64,000 nt of DNA, taken from contig CAWDEC010000016.1 of the NCBI GenBank assembly GCA_963801255.1, positions 14,146 to 78,145 on the forward strand, written 5' to 3'. The notes under the pieces were generated by a model, which saw only the letters and a program-made list of their open reading frames with translations, was not told the origin of the DNA and did not search any database. The DNA is from JAICXG01 sp963801255. Its GTDB lineage: Bacteria > Verrucomicrobiota > Verrucomicrobiia > Chthoniobacterales > UBA10450. The position numbers were made by a program, and so were the translations under genes. Below, one piece after another: positions 35,709 through 44,214 of this stretch. The first letter of the stretch is position 1; each line of letters opens with the position of its first letter.

Positions 35709-36269
35709 ATGAGACTAAACAGAGTCATGATACTAAGCGTTTTATTGACGCTTGCTTCGCTGGGTCCGGAAACAATGTCCGTACAGGGAGCGACTGCGGC
35801 TCAGCTCCAGCAGGGCGCTCGCGCGGGCTTGAACCAGTTGTACGCGGTTAACGACAAAGCCAAACTCGTTGGCGGCCAAGCCAGGGCGGTACTGGTGTTT
35901 CCGAAGATTGTAAAGGCCGGGTTCGTCGCAGGTGCACAACGCGGCGACGGAGTCCTTTTTATTCGCGGAAAAGTCGCCGGATACTACAACACGACCGCTG
36001 CCTCCTATGGACTGCAAGCCGGGGTCCAACAGTTTGGCTATGCGTTATTCTTCATGGATGATCAATCTCTGAATTACCTCCGGAAGAGTGGCGGATGGGA
36101 GGTTGGCTCGGGGCCGAGTATTGTCGTCGTGGACACAGGAGTGGCGAAATCGCTCACCACCACCACGCTGAAGAACGGCGTTTACGCTTTCTTCTTTAGC
36201 CAAAAGGGGCTTATGGCAGGCCTCGGATTCCAGGGTACAAAGATCACGAGATACAACCCCAGCAAATAG
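35709..36269 (+). CDS. SYLF (Ysc84-like) lipid-binding domain protein
   Basis: A 186-residue exported protein (signal peptide to about residue 28). The SYLF domain is recognisable from ARAVLVFPKIVKAGFVAGAQRGDGVLFIRGKVAGYYNTTAASYGLQAGVQ, the phrase FFMDDQSLNYL and VVVDTGVAKS, ending GLMAGLGFQGTKITRY. Related domains bind phosphoinositides or lipids in eukaryotes. The bacterial secreted forms are of unknown function. Confidence 0.88.
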   Translation: MRLNRVMILSVLLTLASLGPETMSVQGATAAQLQQGARAGLNQLYAVNDKAKLVGGQARAVLVFPKIVKAGFVAGAQRGDGVLFIRGKVAGYYNTTAASYGLQAGVQQFGYALFFMDDQSLNYLRKSGGWEVGSGPSIVVVDTGVAKSLTTTTLKNGVYAFFFSQKGLMAGLGFQGTKITRYNPSK

Positions 36270-36389
36270 CGCTACGTCGTTCCAGACCTGGAATGGGTTG
36301 AAATCTCCCCACCCACGCCTTGTTGCAAATAGGACGTGTTGCTTTCTTCGCGAAAGCAGTATGACATCGTGGATGCAGCGAAATCATTT

Positions 36390-36434
36390 TTCAATAAGAC
36401 GTGGAAGCTACCGGATATCGAGAAGGTGAAATGA
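36390..36434 (+). pseudogene. C-terminal remnant of a DUF1254-type gene
   Basis: The codons read FNKTWKLPDIEKVK followed by a stop. This almost repeats the last residues of the DUF1254 protein encoded at 39373-40854 (FDKTWKLSDIEEVK and stop). The similarity does not extend clearly upstream. It therefore looks like the last trace of a second DUF1254 gene, sitting just before the membrane protein at 36442. Confidence 0.55.
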
Positions 36435-36441
36435 GAACAGG

Positions 36442-37644
36442 ATGAGTACACGCGCTCCCGATCCGCTCTTGCAGGAAACGCCTGACTTCTCGCTGGTGCT
36501 CGGTGGGCCGCTGTTTCAACTTTCCCGGAGGGCGCATCTCGGCGGTGACGCGCTGGAGCTACTGCACCGGCGTGTCGTCGCGTCGCTGCTGCTTGCGTGG
36601 GTGCCGCTCCTGGTGCTGTCGTGCGTGGAAGGCCACGCGTGGGGCGCGAAGGTCAAGCTGCCGTTTCTCCTCGACATCGAGACACAGGTGCGGCTGCTGT
36701 TCGCCCTGCCGCTTTTGATCGTGGCCGAGTTGATCGTCCATCAGCGGATGCGCCCGCTAGTGCACCAGTTCCTCGCGCGCCGTATTATCCCGGAAACGGC
36801 ACGGGCGCGCTTCGACGCAGCCATCGCTTCGGCGATGCGGTTGCGCAATTCGGTCGCGGCGGAGGTGCTCATGATTGCGGTTGTCTATGTCGTCGGCGTG
36901 GGCTTTATCTGGCGCACCCAGGTGGCGCTCGACGTAGCTAGTTGGCATGGCACGCCAGTAAACGGAACTATTCACCCGACGCTGGCCGGCTGGTGGTTGG
37001 GCTGCGTCAGTCTCCCGCTGTTCCAATTCCTACTCCTGCGCTGGTATTTCCGGCTCTGCATCTGGACGCGGTTTCTTTGGCAGGTGTCTCGCCTCGACTT
37101 GAGTCTCATTCCGACCCACCCCGATCGTTGCGGCGGACTGAGTTTTCTGGCGTTGGTCAGCCAGGCGTTTGCGCCGGTGCTGGTCGCGCAAGGCGCCCTG
37201 CTTGCGGGTGTGATGGCCAACCGGATTTTCTTTGGGGCCGGGAAGTTGATCGACTTCAAGCTGGAGATCATCGGCTTGGTCACGGTGATGGTCTTCGCCG
37301 TCCTTGGTCCGCTGCTGGTATTCCTGCCGAAACTCGCCGCCGCCAAGCGCGCAGGCTTGCGCGAATACGGCGTCCTCGCGGAACGTTACGCGCGCGAGTT
37401 CGACCACAAATGGCTCCGTGGCGGCGCGCCCGCGGACGAGCCGCTGCTCGGCAGCGCAGACATCCAGTCGCTCGCCGATCTGGGTAACAGCTATGCCGTG
37501 GTAAAGGAAATGCGATTGGCGCCCTTTACCCTGCAAACCGTGCTGCAACTCACCGTGACCACCTTACTTCCCGTCGCACCGCTGTTACTGACGATGGTCC
37601 CCTTGGACGAACTGCTCGAGGGGTTACTCAAAATCGTATTTTAA
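36442..37644 (+). CDS. Multi-pass membrane protein, unknown function
   Basis: A 400-residue protein with hydrophobic segments at about residues 45-62, 87-104, 137-157, 176-200, 235-260, 275-298 and 365-385, with charged loops between. The DNA is clearly GC-richer than its neighbours, suggesting a different origin from the adjoining genes. No family recognised with certainty. It starts eight bases after the DUF1254 remnant and precedes the sulfatase. Confidence 0.7.
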   Translation: MSTRAPDPLLQETPDFSLVLGGPLFQLSRRAHLGGDALELLHRRVVASLLLAWVPLLVLSCVEGHAWGAKVKLPFLLDIETQVRLLFALPLLIVAELIVHQRMRPLVHQFLARRIIPETARARFDAAIASAMRLRNSVAAEVLMIAVVYVVGVGFIWRTQVALDVASWHGTPVNGTIHPTLAGWWLGCVSLPLFQFLLLRWYFRLCIWTRFLWQVSRLDLSLIPTHPDRCGGLSFLALVSQAFAPVLVAQGALLAGVMANRIFFGAGKLIDFKLEIIGLVTVMVFAVLGPLLVFLPKLAAAKRAGLREYGVLAERYAREFDHKWLRGGAPADEPLLGSADIQSLADLGNSYAVVKEMRLAPFTLQTVLQLTVTTLLPVAPLLLTMVPLDELLEGLLKIVF

Positions 37645-37711
37645 TGACGACGCTCACGGTCGGACGTCGAGAAAATGAAGTGACCGCCACGCCAAGGAAA
37701 GGAATCATCCT

Positions 37712-39313
37712 ATGAAAACCAAACTCGCCAACATGGCGCTGGCCTTATCGCTAACGTTACTCGCATCCTTATCCGCCCAAGGCGCGGATAAGAAACCCAA
37801 CATCCTCGTCATCATGGGTGACGACATCGGATGGTTTAACCCGAGCTGCTACAACAGTGGCATCATGGGTTATCAAACGCCCAACATCGACCGCATCGCC
37901 AAAGAAGGCGCGCGGTTTACCGATTGGTATGGGCAGCAGAGTTGCACGGCGGGACGCGCGGCGTTCATCACCGGGCAATCGCCAATCCGCACTGGTTTGA
38001 CAAAGGTCGGCTTGCCCGGCGCGGATATTGGGCTGCAACCTGAAGATCCGAGCGTCGCTGACTTCATGAAGAACCTCGGCTACGCGACGGGGCAGTTCGG
38101 GAAGAACCACTTGGGAGACCTGAACAAGTTCCTCCCGACCGTCCATGGTTTCGACGAGTTCTTCGGCAATCTTTATCATCTCAACGCCGAGGAAGAGCCT
38201 GAGAACCCTGACTACCCGAAGGCGCCCGAGTTCCGGAAGAAGTTCGGCCCGCGCGGGGTCATGCACTGCTGGGCCACCGATGCCGACGACGCCACGGTGG
38301 ATCCGCAATTCGGCAAAGTCGGCAAGCAGAAGATTGAGAATACCGGACCTCTGACGATCGAGCGAATGAAAACCATCGACGATGAGTTCACCGATGCCGC
38401 TTTGGCGTGGATGGACAAGCAGGCCAAGGCCAGCAAGCCGTTCTTTTGCTACTACAACTCCACCCGGATGCACGTCTTCACGCACCTCAAGAAAGAGAGC
38501 GAAGGCAAGACGGGCTTGGGGCTCTATCCCGACGGCATGGTCGAACACGACGGGCACGTCGGGCAGCTACTAAAGAAGCTCGATGACCTCGGCATCGCGG
38601 ACAACACCATCGTCGTCTACACCACCGACAACGGCGCCGAAGTCTTCACCTGGCCCGACGGCGGCACCACGCCGTTCAAGGGCGAGAAGGCGACCGACTG
38701 GGAAGGTGCCTTCCGCGTGCCGATGGTCATCCGCTGGCCTGGCATCATCAAACCCGGCCAGGTGATCAACGACATCTGTGCCCATGAGGACTTGATCCCC
38801 ACCTTTGCCGCGGCCGCGGGCGAGCCGGACCTCGTCGCCAAGGTGATGAAGGGCTATCAGGCCAATGGCAAGACCTTCAAGGTTCACCTCGATGGCTACA
38901 ACCTCATCCCGTTCCTCAAGGGCGATGTAAAAGTGTCGCCGCGCAAGGAGTTCATCTACTGGTCCGACGACGGCGACCTGATGGCTATCCGCTACGAACA
39001 GTGGAAAGCCGCTTTCTTCGAGCAACACGCGGAGCTGTCCCCCAAGACGCCGGTCGGCGTCTGGCAGGGTCAGTTCACCAAGCTGCGCGTCCCGAACTTG
39101 TATAACCTGCGCAGCGATCCGTTCGAGCGCGGCCCGACGAGCATCTACTACGGCGACTGGATTGCTCACCGGATGTTCATCCAGGTCCCGATGCAGGCGT
39201 TCGCCACCAAGTGGCTGGAGAGCTTCAGGGAGTTCCCGCCGCGCCAGAAACCCGCGAGCTTCAACCTTGATGAAGTGATGCAGAAGATGTCGGAGCTAGG
39301 CGGGAAGGACTAG
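37712..39313 (+). CDS. Secreted type I arylsulfatase
   Basis: A 533-residue exported protein (signal peptide to AQGAD, residue 25). Metal ligands appear as MGDDIGW (D37/D38) and later TTDNGAE. The formylglycine motif CTAGR is at residues 78-82 (QQSCTAGRAAFITGQ), so it needs a formylglycine-generating enzyme; one with both catalytic cysteines is encoded at 22805. Sulfatases hydrolyse sulfate esters; the substrate cannot be told. A good ribosome site (AAGGAAAGGA) precedes ATG 37712. GC-rich like the membrane gene upstream. Confidence 0.93.
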   Translation: MKTKLANMALALSLTLLASLSAQGADKKPNILVIMGDDIGWFNPSCYNSGIMGYQTPNIDRIAKEGARFTDWYGQQSCTAGRAAFITGQSPIRTGLTKVGLPGADIGLQPEDPSVADFMKNLGYATGQFGKNHLGDLNKFLPTVHGFDEFFGNLYHLNAEEEPENPDYPKAPEFRKKFGPRGVMHCWATDADDATVDPQFGKVGKQKIENTGPLTIERMKTIDDEFTDAALAWMDKQAKASKPFFCYYNSTRMHVFTHLKKESEGKTGLGLYPDGMVEHDGHVGQLLKKLDDLGIADNTIVVYTTDNGAEVFTWPDGGTTPFKGEKATDWEGAFRVPMVIRWPGIIKPGQVINDICAHEDLIPTFAAAAGEPDLVAKVMKGYQANGKTFKVHLDGYNLIPFLKGDVKVSPRKEFIYWSDDGDLMAIRYEQWKAAFFEQHAELSPKTPVGVWQGQFTKLRVPNLYNLRSDPFERGPTSIYYGDWIAHRMFIQVPMQAFATKWLESFREFPPRQKPASFNLDEVMQKMSELGGKD

Positions 39314-39372
39314 ATGCCGGTCTCCAAACCAACACCGATGGCTCTGTGGTTGGAGTGAAAGGGAAAACAACT

Positions 39373-40854
39373 ATGAAAGTAACACTCATATATTTAGCAT
39401 TCGCATTTGCCCTAACCCTCCCAGCATTCGCACAGGAGAATAAGGAAGATTCGCATGGGTGGATTAGCACGGAAACGGTTAAGACCAGGTTCGGCGACTT
39501 CGAATTCAAGAACGGTTATCCGACGCCGGCAGCGGCGGAGGCACTTCTTGATCAGTTAAAGTATAACCGCGCCATCGAGGTCTACCTTACCGAGATGCCG
39601 GCTGTCGCCATCATCGAATCACGGCGAGGTATCCGCGATTTCGGCGCGAAGCGTTCTAATCAAGTCGTCATCTGGGAATCGCTCATGGACGCCAAGACGT
39701 TGGTGCTTACGGCGAATACCGAGACGGTTTATGGGATGGGCTTCCTCGATCTGAAAGGCGACGGTGCGACGGTAGTGGAGGCGCCGCCGAAGATGCTGGG
39801 CGCCGCCATGGATACGTTACAACGCTTCCTGGTGGACATCGGTCCGCTCGGCCCAGACAAAGGCAAGGGTGGCAAATACCTTTTCCTCCCGCCGGGCTAC
39901 ACAGGCGACGTGCCGGAGGGTTACTTCGTGGTGAAGTCACCGACCTACAGCGTTAACTACTTCCTGCGCGGCTTCAAGGTAGACGGCAAGACCGATCAGG
40001 CCGTCGCACTGATGAAACAAATCAAGGTCTATCCCCTGGCAAAGGCGGCTGACGCGCCCAAGACGGAGTTCCTCAACGGCTCGGGCCAGCCGATCGATAC
40101 GATCCACTCCGACAACATCACGTTCTTCGAGATGTTGTCTCAGCTTGTGAACGAAGAGCCTGCGGATGTGTTCACGCCGCTGGAACGTTTCTATATGCAG
40201 GCCGTCGGCATTGAGAAGGACAAGCCCTTTAATCCCGATGCGAAGTCCAAAGCATTGCTCGCGGAGGCCGCACGAGCCGGGGCTGCCATGGCCCGGGCCA
40301 ATAGCTTTGCCTCCCGCGACGCCGACACCTACTACTACCCGGATCGGAAGTGGCAGTATGTCGGTGAGGTGCCTTATAACTGGTTGAAGGATGGCGTGCT
40401 GCAAGTGGACCGCCGGGCCTATGTCTATTATATGGCGGTAGGCAACTCACCGGCCATGATGGCGAAGAACATCGGTCTGGGCTCTTACTATCTGTGGACC
40501 TATAAAGATAGTGCGGGCGAATTCCTCGATGGCGCGAAGAACTACAAACTCCGCATCCCGCCTAACGTGCCGGCCAAGGACTTCTGGTCCGTCCTCGTCT
40601 ATGACTCACTCAGCCGCTCCGAGTTACAGAATGGTCAGAAATTTCCTTCGGTCAGTAAGTACACCGATCCCAGGATAAACGCTGACGGCTCGGTGGATGT
40701 TTTCTTCGGCCCAGGGATGCCGCCAGGCCAGGAGAAGAACTGGATCAAGACCGTGCCCGGCAAGGGATGGTTCCCCATCTTCCGGTTCTACGGCCCGCTG
40801 GAGCCGCTCTTCGACAAGACATGGAAGCTGTCCGACATCGAGGAAGTGAAGTGA
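39373..40854 (+). CDS. DUF1254/DUF1214 domain secreted protein
   Basis: A 493-residue exported protein (signal peptide to AFAQ). The N-terminal half is DUF1254 (AIEVYLTEMPAVAIIESRRG, NTETVYGMGFLDL) and the C-terminal half DUF1214 (YYPDRKW…, FWSVLVYDSLSRSELQNGQKFPSVSKY, INADGSVDVFFGP, KGWFPIFRFYGPLEPLFDKTW). These proteins are common next to sulfatase genes in soil and marine bacteria, but no activity is established. Start set at MKVTLIY. Its last 14 codons are nearly repeated at 36390-36434, and a truncated relative follows at 40869. Confidence 0.88.
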   Translation: MKVTLIYLAFAFALTLPAFAQENKEDSHGWISTETVKTRFGDFEFKNGYPTPAAAEALLDQLKYNRAIEVYLTEMPAVAIIESRRGIRDFGAKRSNQVVIWESLMDAKTLVLTANTETVYGMGFLDLKGDGATVVEAPPKMLGAAMDTLQRFLVDIGPLGPDKGKGGKYLFLPPGYTGDVPEGYFVVKSPTYSVNYFLRGFKVDGKTDQAVALMKQIKVYPLAKAADAPKTEFLNGSGQPIDTIHSDNITFFEMLSQLVNEEPADVFTPLERFYMQAVGIEKDKPFNPDAKSKALLAEAARAGAAMARANSFASRDADTYYYPDRKWQYVGEVPYNWLKDGVLQVDRRAYVYYMAVGNSPAMMAKNIGLGSYYLWTYKDSAGEFLDGAKNYKLRIPPNVPAKDFWSVLVYDSLSRSELQNGQKFPSVSKYTDPRINADGSVDVFFGPGMPPGQEKNWIKTVPGKGWFPIFRFYGPLEPLFDKTWKLSDIEEVK

Positions 40855-40868
40855 GGCGGAAAACAACG

Positions 40869-41069
40869 ATGAAAACAAGCCTTGCGGTCTACTCGTTAGG
40901 TCTCTTGCTATTCGCACGCACAGGAGCACAAACTCAATCGCCTTTGCCATCGACTGACGCGGCCATTCCTGTCACCGTCGATAACTTCATTCGCGCCGAG
41001 ACGGAAATGAAAGTAAAGCCTATCCCGGGAGCACCCGCCGATTTTGTGCCTAAAGCAAACCAGCCATGA
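40869..41069 (+). pseudogene. Truncated DUF1254-type gene (signal peptide and first strand only)
   Basis: A 66-codon frame: signal peptide (MKTSLAVYSLGLLLFARTGAQ), then TDAAIPVTVDNFIRAETEMK, which is the usual opening of DUF1254/DUF1214 proteins (VTVDNFIRAET…). The remainder of the family, several hundred residues, is absent; after a short tail (PIPGAPADFVPKANQP) it stops at 41069. The stop overlaps the next start (ATGA). It may still be made and exported as a short peptide, but it reads as a remnant. Confidence 0.55.
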
Positions 41070-41503
41070 AGCCTACGAAAACGCTAAAATTGCCTGCAGA
41101 TGTTGAATTTCACAAAGACATCCCGCTCTTGATTCATCGCCCCCGCGGCTTGCTCAATGAAGCGGCCGTCAACAAGATAATCAGAGTCATCGGAGACCTG
41201 GAATCTTCGACGAACAAGCCGTTTCATCGCTTTGCCGATACGCTTGAAGCGGATGCTGTCGATCTTAACTTTCATTACATCCTTCACGTTTCTCTTTACC
41301 GCCGGCTTTCCTATTCTGGTCGCCCGGCGGTAAAGACGGCCATCCTGGCAACCGACAAAACGATGATTCATTACGCCAAGTTGCATGGGATGATAACGCA
41401 AGGTTCACCAATAAAAGTTCGTATCTTTCAAGAACCTGAGGCGGCCGCCAAGTGGCTCGGTGTGCCAGTTGACCTTCTTTCGAAAGACAAAACGAGTGGC
41501 TAA
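41066..41503 (+). CDS. STAS/SpoIIAA-like small protein, tentative
   Basis: A 145-residue soluble protein whose ATG overlaps the stop of the truncated DUF1254 gene. The C-terminal half (RPAVKTAILATDKTMIHYAKLHGMITQGSPIKVRIFQEPEAAAKWLGV) has the alternating strands and AxxWL ending seen in SpoIIAA-like/STAS-domain proteins. The assignment is by resemblance only; no binding site motif can be pointed to. Confidence 0.5.
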   Translation: MKPTKTLKLPADVEFHKDIPLLIHRPRGLLNEAAVNKIIRVIGDLESSTNKPFHRFADTLEADAVDLNFHYILHVSLYRRLSYSGRPAVKTAILATDKTMIHYAKLHGMITQGSPIKVRIFQEPEAAAKWLGVPVDLLSKDKTSG

Positions 41504-41636
41504 GCCGCTTACAAAGAAAGTTCGTAGCCCCGGGTATGAATACGAAGCGAAAGGGATTCGCCAGTCGCATGGTGACACTGTCTTTCATATCTGCGAAATG
41601 TCGTCGTACTATCAGATTTCCCGCTTGATCGAATGA
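41496..41636 (+). CDS. Possible 46-residue small protein
   Basis: A GTG-initiated frame overlapping the end of the preceding gene by eight bases, reading VAKPLTKKVRSPGYEYEAKGIR to SSYYQISRLIE. It fills most of the gap before 41713. No family and no clear ribosome site, so it is a low-confidence small gene. Confidence 0.25.
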   Translation: MAKPLTKKVRSPGYEYEAKGIRQSHGDTVFHICEMSSYYQISRLIE

Positions 41637-41712
41637 GTATTAACACCTCTCTACTACTCTTGGGTCCCTTCGACGGCGACACGCTATGCTGATTCAAGGT
41701 TCACCGATTAAC

Positions 41713-42993
41713 ATGCAAATGAAAATAGCAGCAACCATTACAGCCATTCTCGTCTTGTCAGCGCCCGCCTTGAGTCGAGCAGAGCCGGAAGCGTCACCTT
41801 CACCACCTAACTCCTCCGAGACTTACGAAGAGCTGCCCGTCTTAAAAGCCAGCGAAATCTTGCGGGACGATGTTTTGCATGGGCCGCATCACAAAGTCAG
41901 GGAGGACGTCCCAACCTATTCAGGAGCCAATCGCTTTACGATCGATTCTGATTTTGGCGTCTTTGAGGCAGAGGGCAACGCCATGCTAGTGAGACGGATT
42001 AATGAGATCAATGCGATTGCGAGGTTAAAGGAGATTTCGAGAACCGATGAATACAAGAACGCATTGCTCAAGGCCGCCAAGAGTCCGGTGGCGGCTGCTA
42101 AACAGATCGTCAGCGATCCACTTGGAACAGTGAAGAGTGCCCAAAAAGGGATTATGAAATTCATGAACTCCGCTGGTGAGTCGCTCAAAGGCATTGGTAA
42201 AAGCAAGGAGACGGATAAGTATGCAGGCAGCCAGATGCAGCAGATAATCGGGTTCTCCGATACGAAGCGCAAGATGGCGGTTAGTCTGGGAGTAGATCCT
42301 TACAGCAGTAATCCCATACTGCAGCAAGAGCTCGAGGAAATCGCCTGGGCCTCATTTGCGGGAGGCGCGACTTTTTCGCTGGCTACGCTTCCTATTGGGG
42401 GCGGAGCTGGAGTTGCACTGACGACTACGGGGATCGAAAGCTCCCTGGAAGACATTCTGCGCGACGAGTCGCCTACTGATCTAAAGATCAGCAATCGCCG
42501 CGCCCTGATTGCCATGGGAGCAACCGAAACGGAAGCCAACCGGCTGCTGGAAAACGCCGCATTCTCGCCCACGGCGGCGACAGCTTTCGTTGTTAACTTG
42601 AAGTCTCTCGACGGAGTGGAAAACCGTCGCGCTTTCATCAAGGCGGCAGGCACGAAGAGCAGCACCGAGTCAGATGCCATCTTTTGTGTGCAGACCGCCG
42701 CGCTGATGAGCAAATTGCATCATGGCGAACATAGTCTGGCTCAAATCACAACCCTGGGTGACTTTCCCATCTGTCTCGGAAAGGATGGAACCGTTATTGT
42801 CGCGCTCCAGTGGGATTACGCTGCACGTACGAAACTGGCAGCGGACTTCGCCCAGGCGCTCACAGTAAGATTCAACGATAAACCGTCGCGTCTCGTCGCG
42901 ATCAGCGGGGTCGTTTCACCGCAGCTGCGACAGGAGTTGGAAGCGAAAGGCGAGACCGTTCAGGACCGCTTTATGCCGGGACCGTTGAAATGA
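41713..42993 (+). CDS. Secreted protein of unknown function
   Basis: A 426-residue exported protein (signal peptide about residues 1-23, ending LSRAEP). The middle is rich in Ala and Lys helices (NALLKAAKSPVAAAKQIVSDPLGTVKSAQKGIMKFMNSAGESLKGIG), and a hydrophobic Gly-rich stretch lies near residue 230 (FAGGATFSLATLPIGGGAGVAL). No family recognised. The frame opens at 41686; ATG 41713 or 41719 gives a normal signal peptide. Confidence 0.65.
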   Translation: MQMKIAATITAILVLSAPALSRAEPEASPSPPNSSETYEELPVLKASEILRDDVLHGPHHKVREDVPTYSGANRFTIDSDFGVFEAEGNAMLVRRINEINAIARLKEISRTDEYKNALLKAAKSPVAAAKQIVSDPLGTVKSAQKGIMKFMNSAGESLKGIGKSKETDKYAGSQMQQIIGFSDTKRKMAVSLGVDPYSSNPILQQELEEIAWASFAGGATFSLATLPIGGGAGVALTTTGIESSLEDILRDESPTDLKISNRRALIAMGATETEANRLLENAAFSPTAATAFVVNLKSLDGVENRRAFIKAAGTKSSTESDAIFCVQTAALMSKLHHGEHSLAQITTLGDFPICLGKDGTVIVALQWDYAARTKLAADFAQALTVRFNDKPSRLVAISGVVSPQLRQELEAKGETVQDRFMPGPLK

Positions 42994-43102
42994 AGCCTTG
43001 CCCGAAACGTTCTGTTTCCACATGACATACGCCTGATGGCTGTATGACGTCGCGGCATTCTCAATGAGAACGCGTTTGTATTGAATCTTCTTCGGGAAAC
43101 AA

Positions 43103-44107
43103 ATGAAGCTCGCGTCGCGACTCGTTAGGGGATTTCTCTGGGTAATCTTGCTGGGAACGACGCTTTGGGCGTTTGGCGCGCTTTGGTTCGATTTCCCTGT
43201 AAATGCTCTACGCGAATCCGTCGCCGTACTTTTCGCGCTCGGCGCGATCGCGATTTTCTTCGCGGTCCGAAAGCACTGGTTGGCCCAAAGCCTTGTCGCT
43301 GGTGGCTTCCTTCTCGTGCTCGGCTGGTGGCTTACCCTTAAGCCGTCGAACAATCGCACCTGGAAGCCCGATGTCGCCCGCACCGCGTGGGCCGAAACTG
43401 ACAAGGACCATGTAACTCTGCATAACGTCCGCAATTGTGATTATCGTACCGAGACTGATTACACGCCGCGCTGGGAGACGCGCACAATCGATCTGTCGCA
43501 TCTAAGCGGAGTTGACCTCGCCATCACCTATTGGGGTCCCAAATGGATCGCGCATCCCATCGTCAGCTTTCAGTTCAATAACGCGTTGCCGGTTTGTTTT
43601 TCCATCGAGGCGCGACTGGAGCAAGGAGAATCCTATTCGGCGATCGGAGCCTTGTATCGACGATGTGAGCTAATCTACATCTGCGCCGACGAACGCGATG
43701 TTATCAGGTTGCGAACCAACTTTCGCCATGGCGAAGAAGTCTATCTCTATCACACCACGGTAAGACCGGCGGAAGCGCGCGAGCGTTTTGTGGAATACCT
43801 GACGACGCTCAATGCACTCCATACGACACCTCGCTGGTATAACGCTGTGACTACCAATTGCACGACAAGCATTCGCAGCCAGCACACCGCGTCGCAGCGT
43901 CAGCCATGGGATTGGCGTATTCTTCTCAACGGTTACCTCGACCAGATGCTCTATGAGCAGGGCGCGCTAACAGGCAGTTTGCCGTTCGAGCAGCTTCGGC
44001 AGGCTGCGCACATCAATCCCGCCGCTCGATCGGCAAACGACGCGACAGATTTCTCCCAGCGCATTCGTGCGGGGCGCGCCGGCTTTGCTAACGTTCCAGA
44101 GCATTAG
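43103..44107 (+). CDS. DUF4105 domain membrane protein
   Basis: A 334-residue protein with three N-terminal hydrophobic segments (about residues 10-30, 42-54, 63-78) and a C-terminal DUF4105 domain, marked by WAETDKDHVTLHNVRNCDYRTETDYTPRWETR and the conserved WYNAVTTNCTTSI. The Cys and Asn of TTNCT suggest a papain-like or transpeptidase-like fold, but activity is unproven. A motif variant (TCGTTAGGG) lies near its start. Confidence 0.85.
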   Translation: MKLASRLVRGFLWVILLGTTLWAFGALWFDFPVNALRESVAVLFALGAIAIFFAVRKHWLAQSLVAGGFLLVLGWWLTLKPSNNRTWKPDVARTAWAETDKDHVTLHNVRNCDYRTETDYTPRWETRTIDLSHLSGVDLAITYWGPKWIAHPIVSFQFNNALPVCFSIEARLEQGESYSAIGALYRRCELIYICADERDVIRLRTNFRHGEEVYLYHTTVRPAEARERFVEYLTTLNALHTTPRWYNAVTTNCTTSIRSQHTASQRQPWDWRILLNGYLDQMLYEQGALTGSLPFEQLRQAAHINPAARSANDATDFSQRIRAGRAGFANVPEH

Positions 44108-44114
44108 ACCAACA

Positions 44115-44155
44115 ACGCGGTAGTGGCAGACCGTTAAGTCGTACCACTACCGCGT
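44115..44155. terminator. Long inverted repeat between convergent genes, possible bidirectional terminator
   Basis: Perfect 12-base arms ACGCGGTAGTGG (44115-44126) and CCACTACCGCGT (44144-44155) with a 17-base loop, between the DUF4105 stop and the end of the leftward repeat protein. Stable GC-rich stem, no clear U-tract. Confidence 0.55.
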
Positions 44156-44214
44156 GAGTGTTACCGAAGCAGACCGCTGAAGCCGCCGTGACGTTTGCCT
44201 CTAACGTCTGACCT

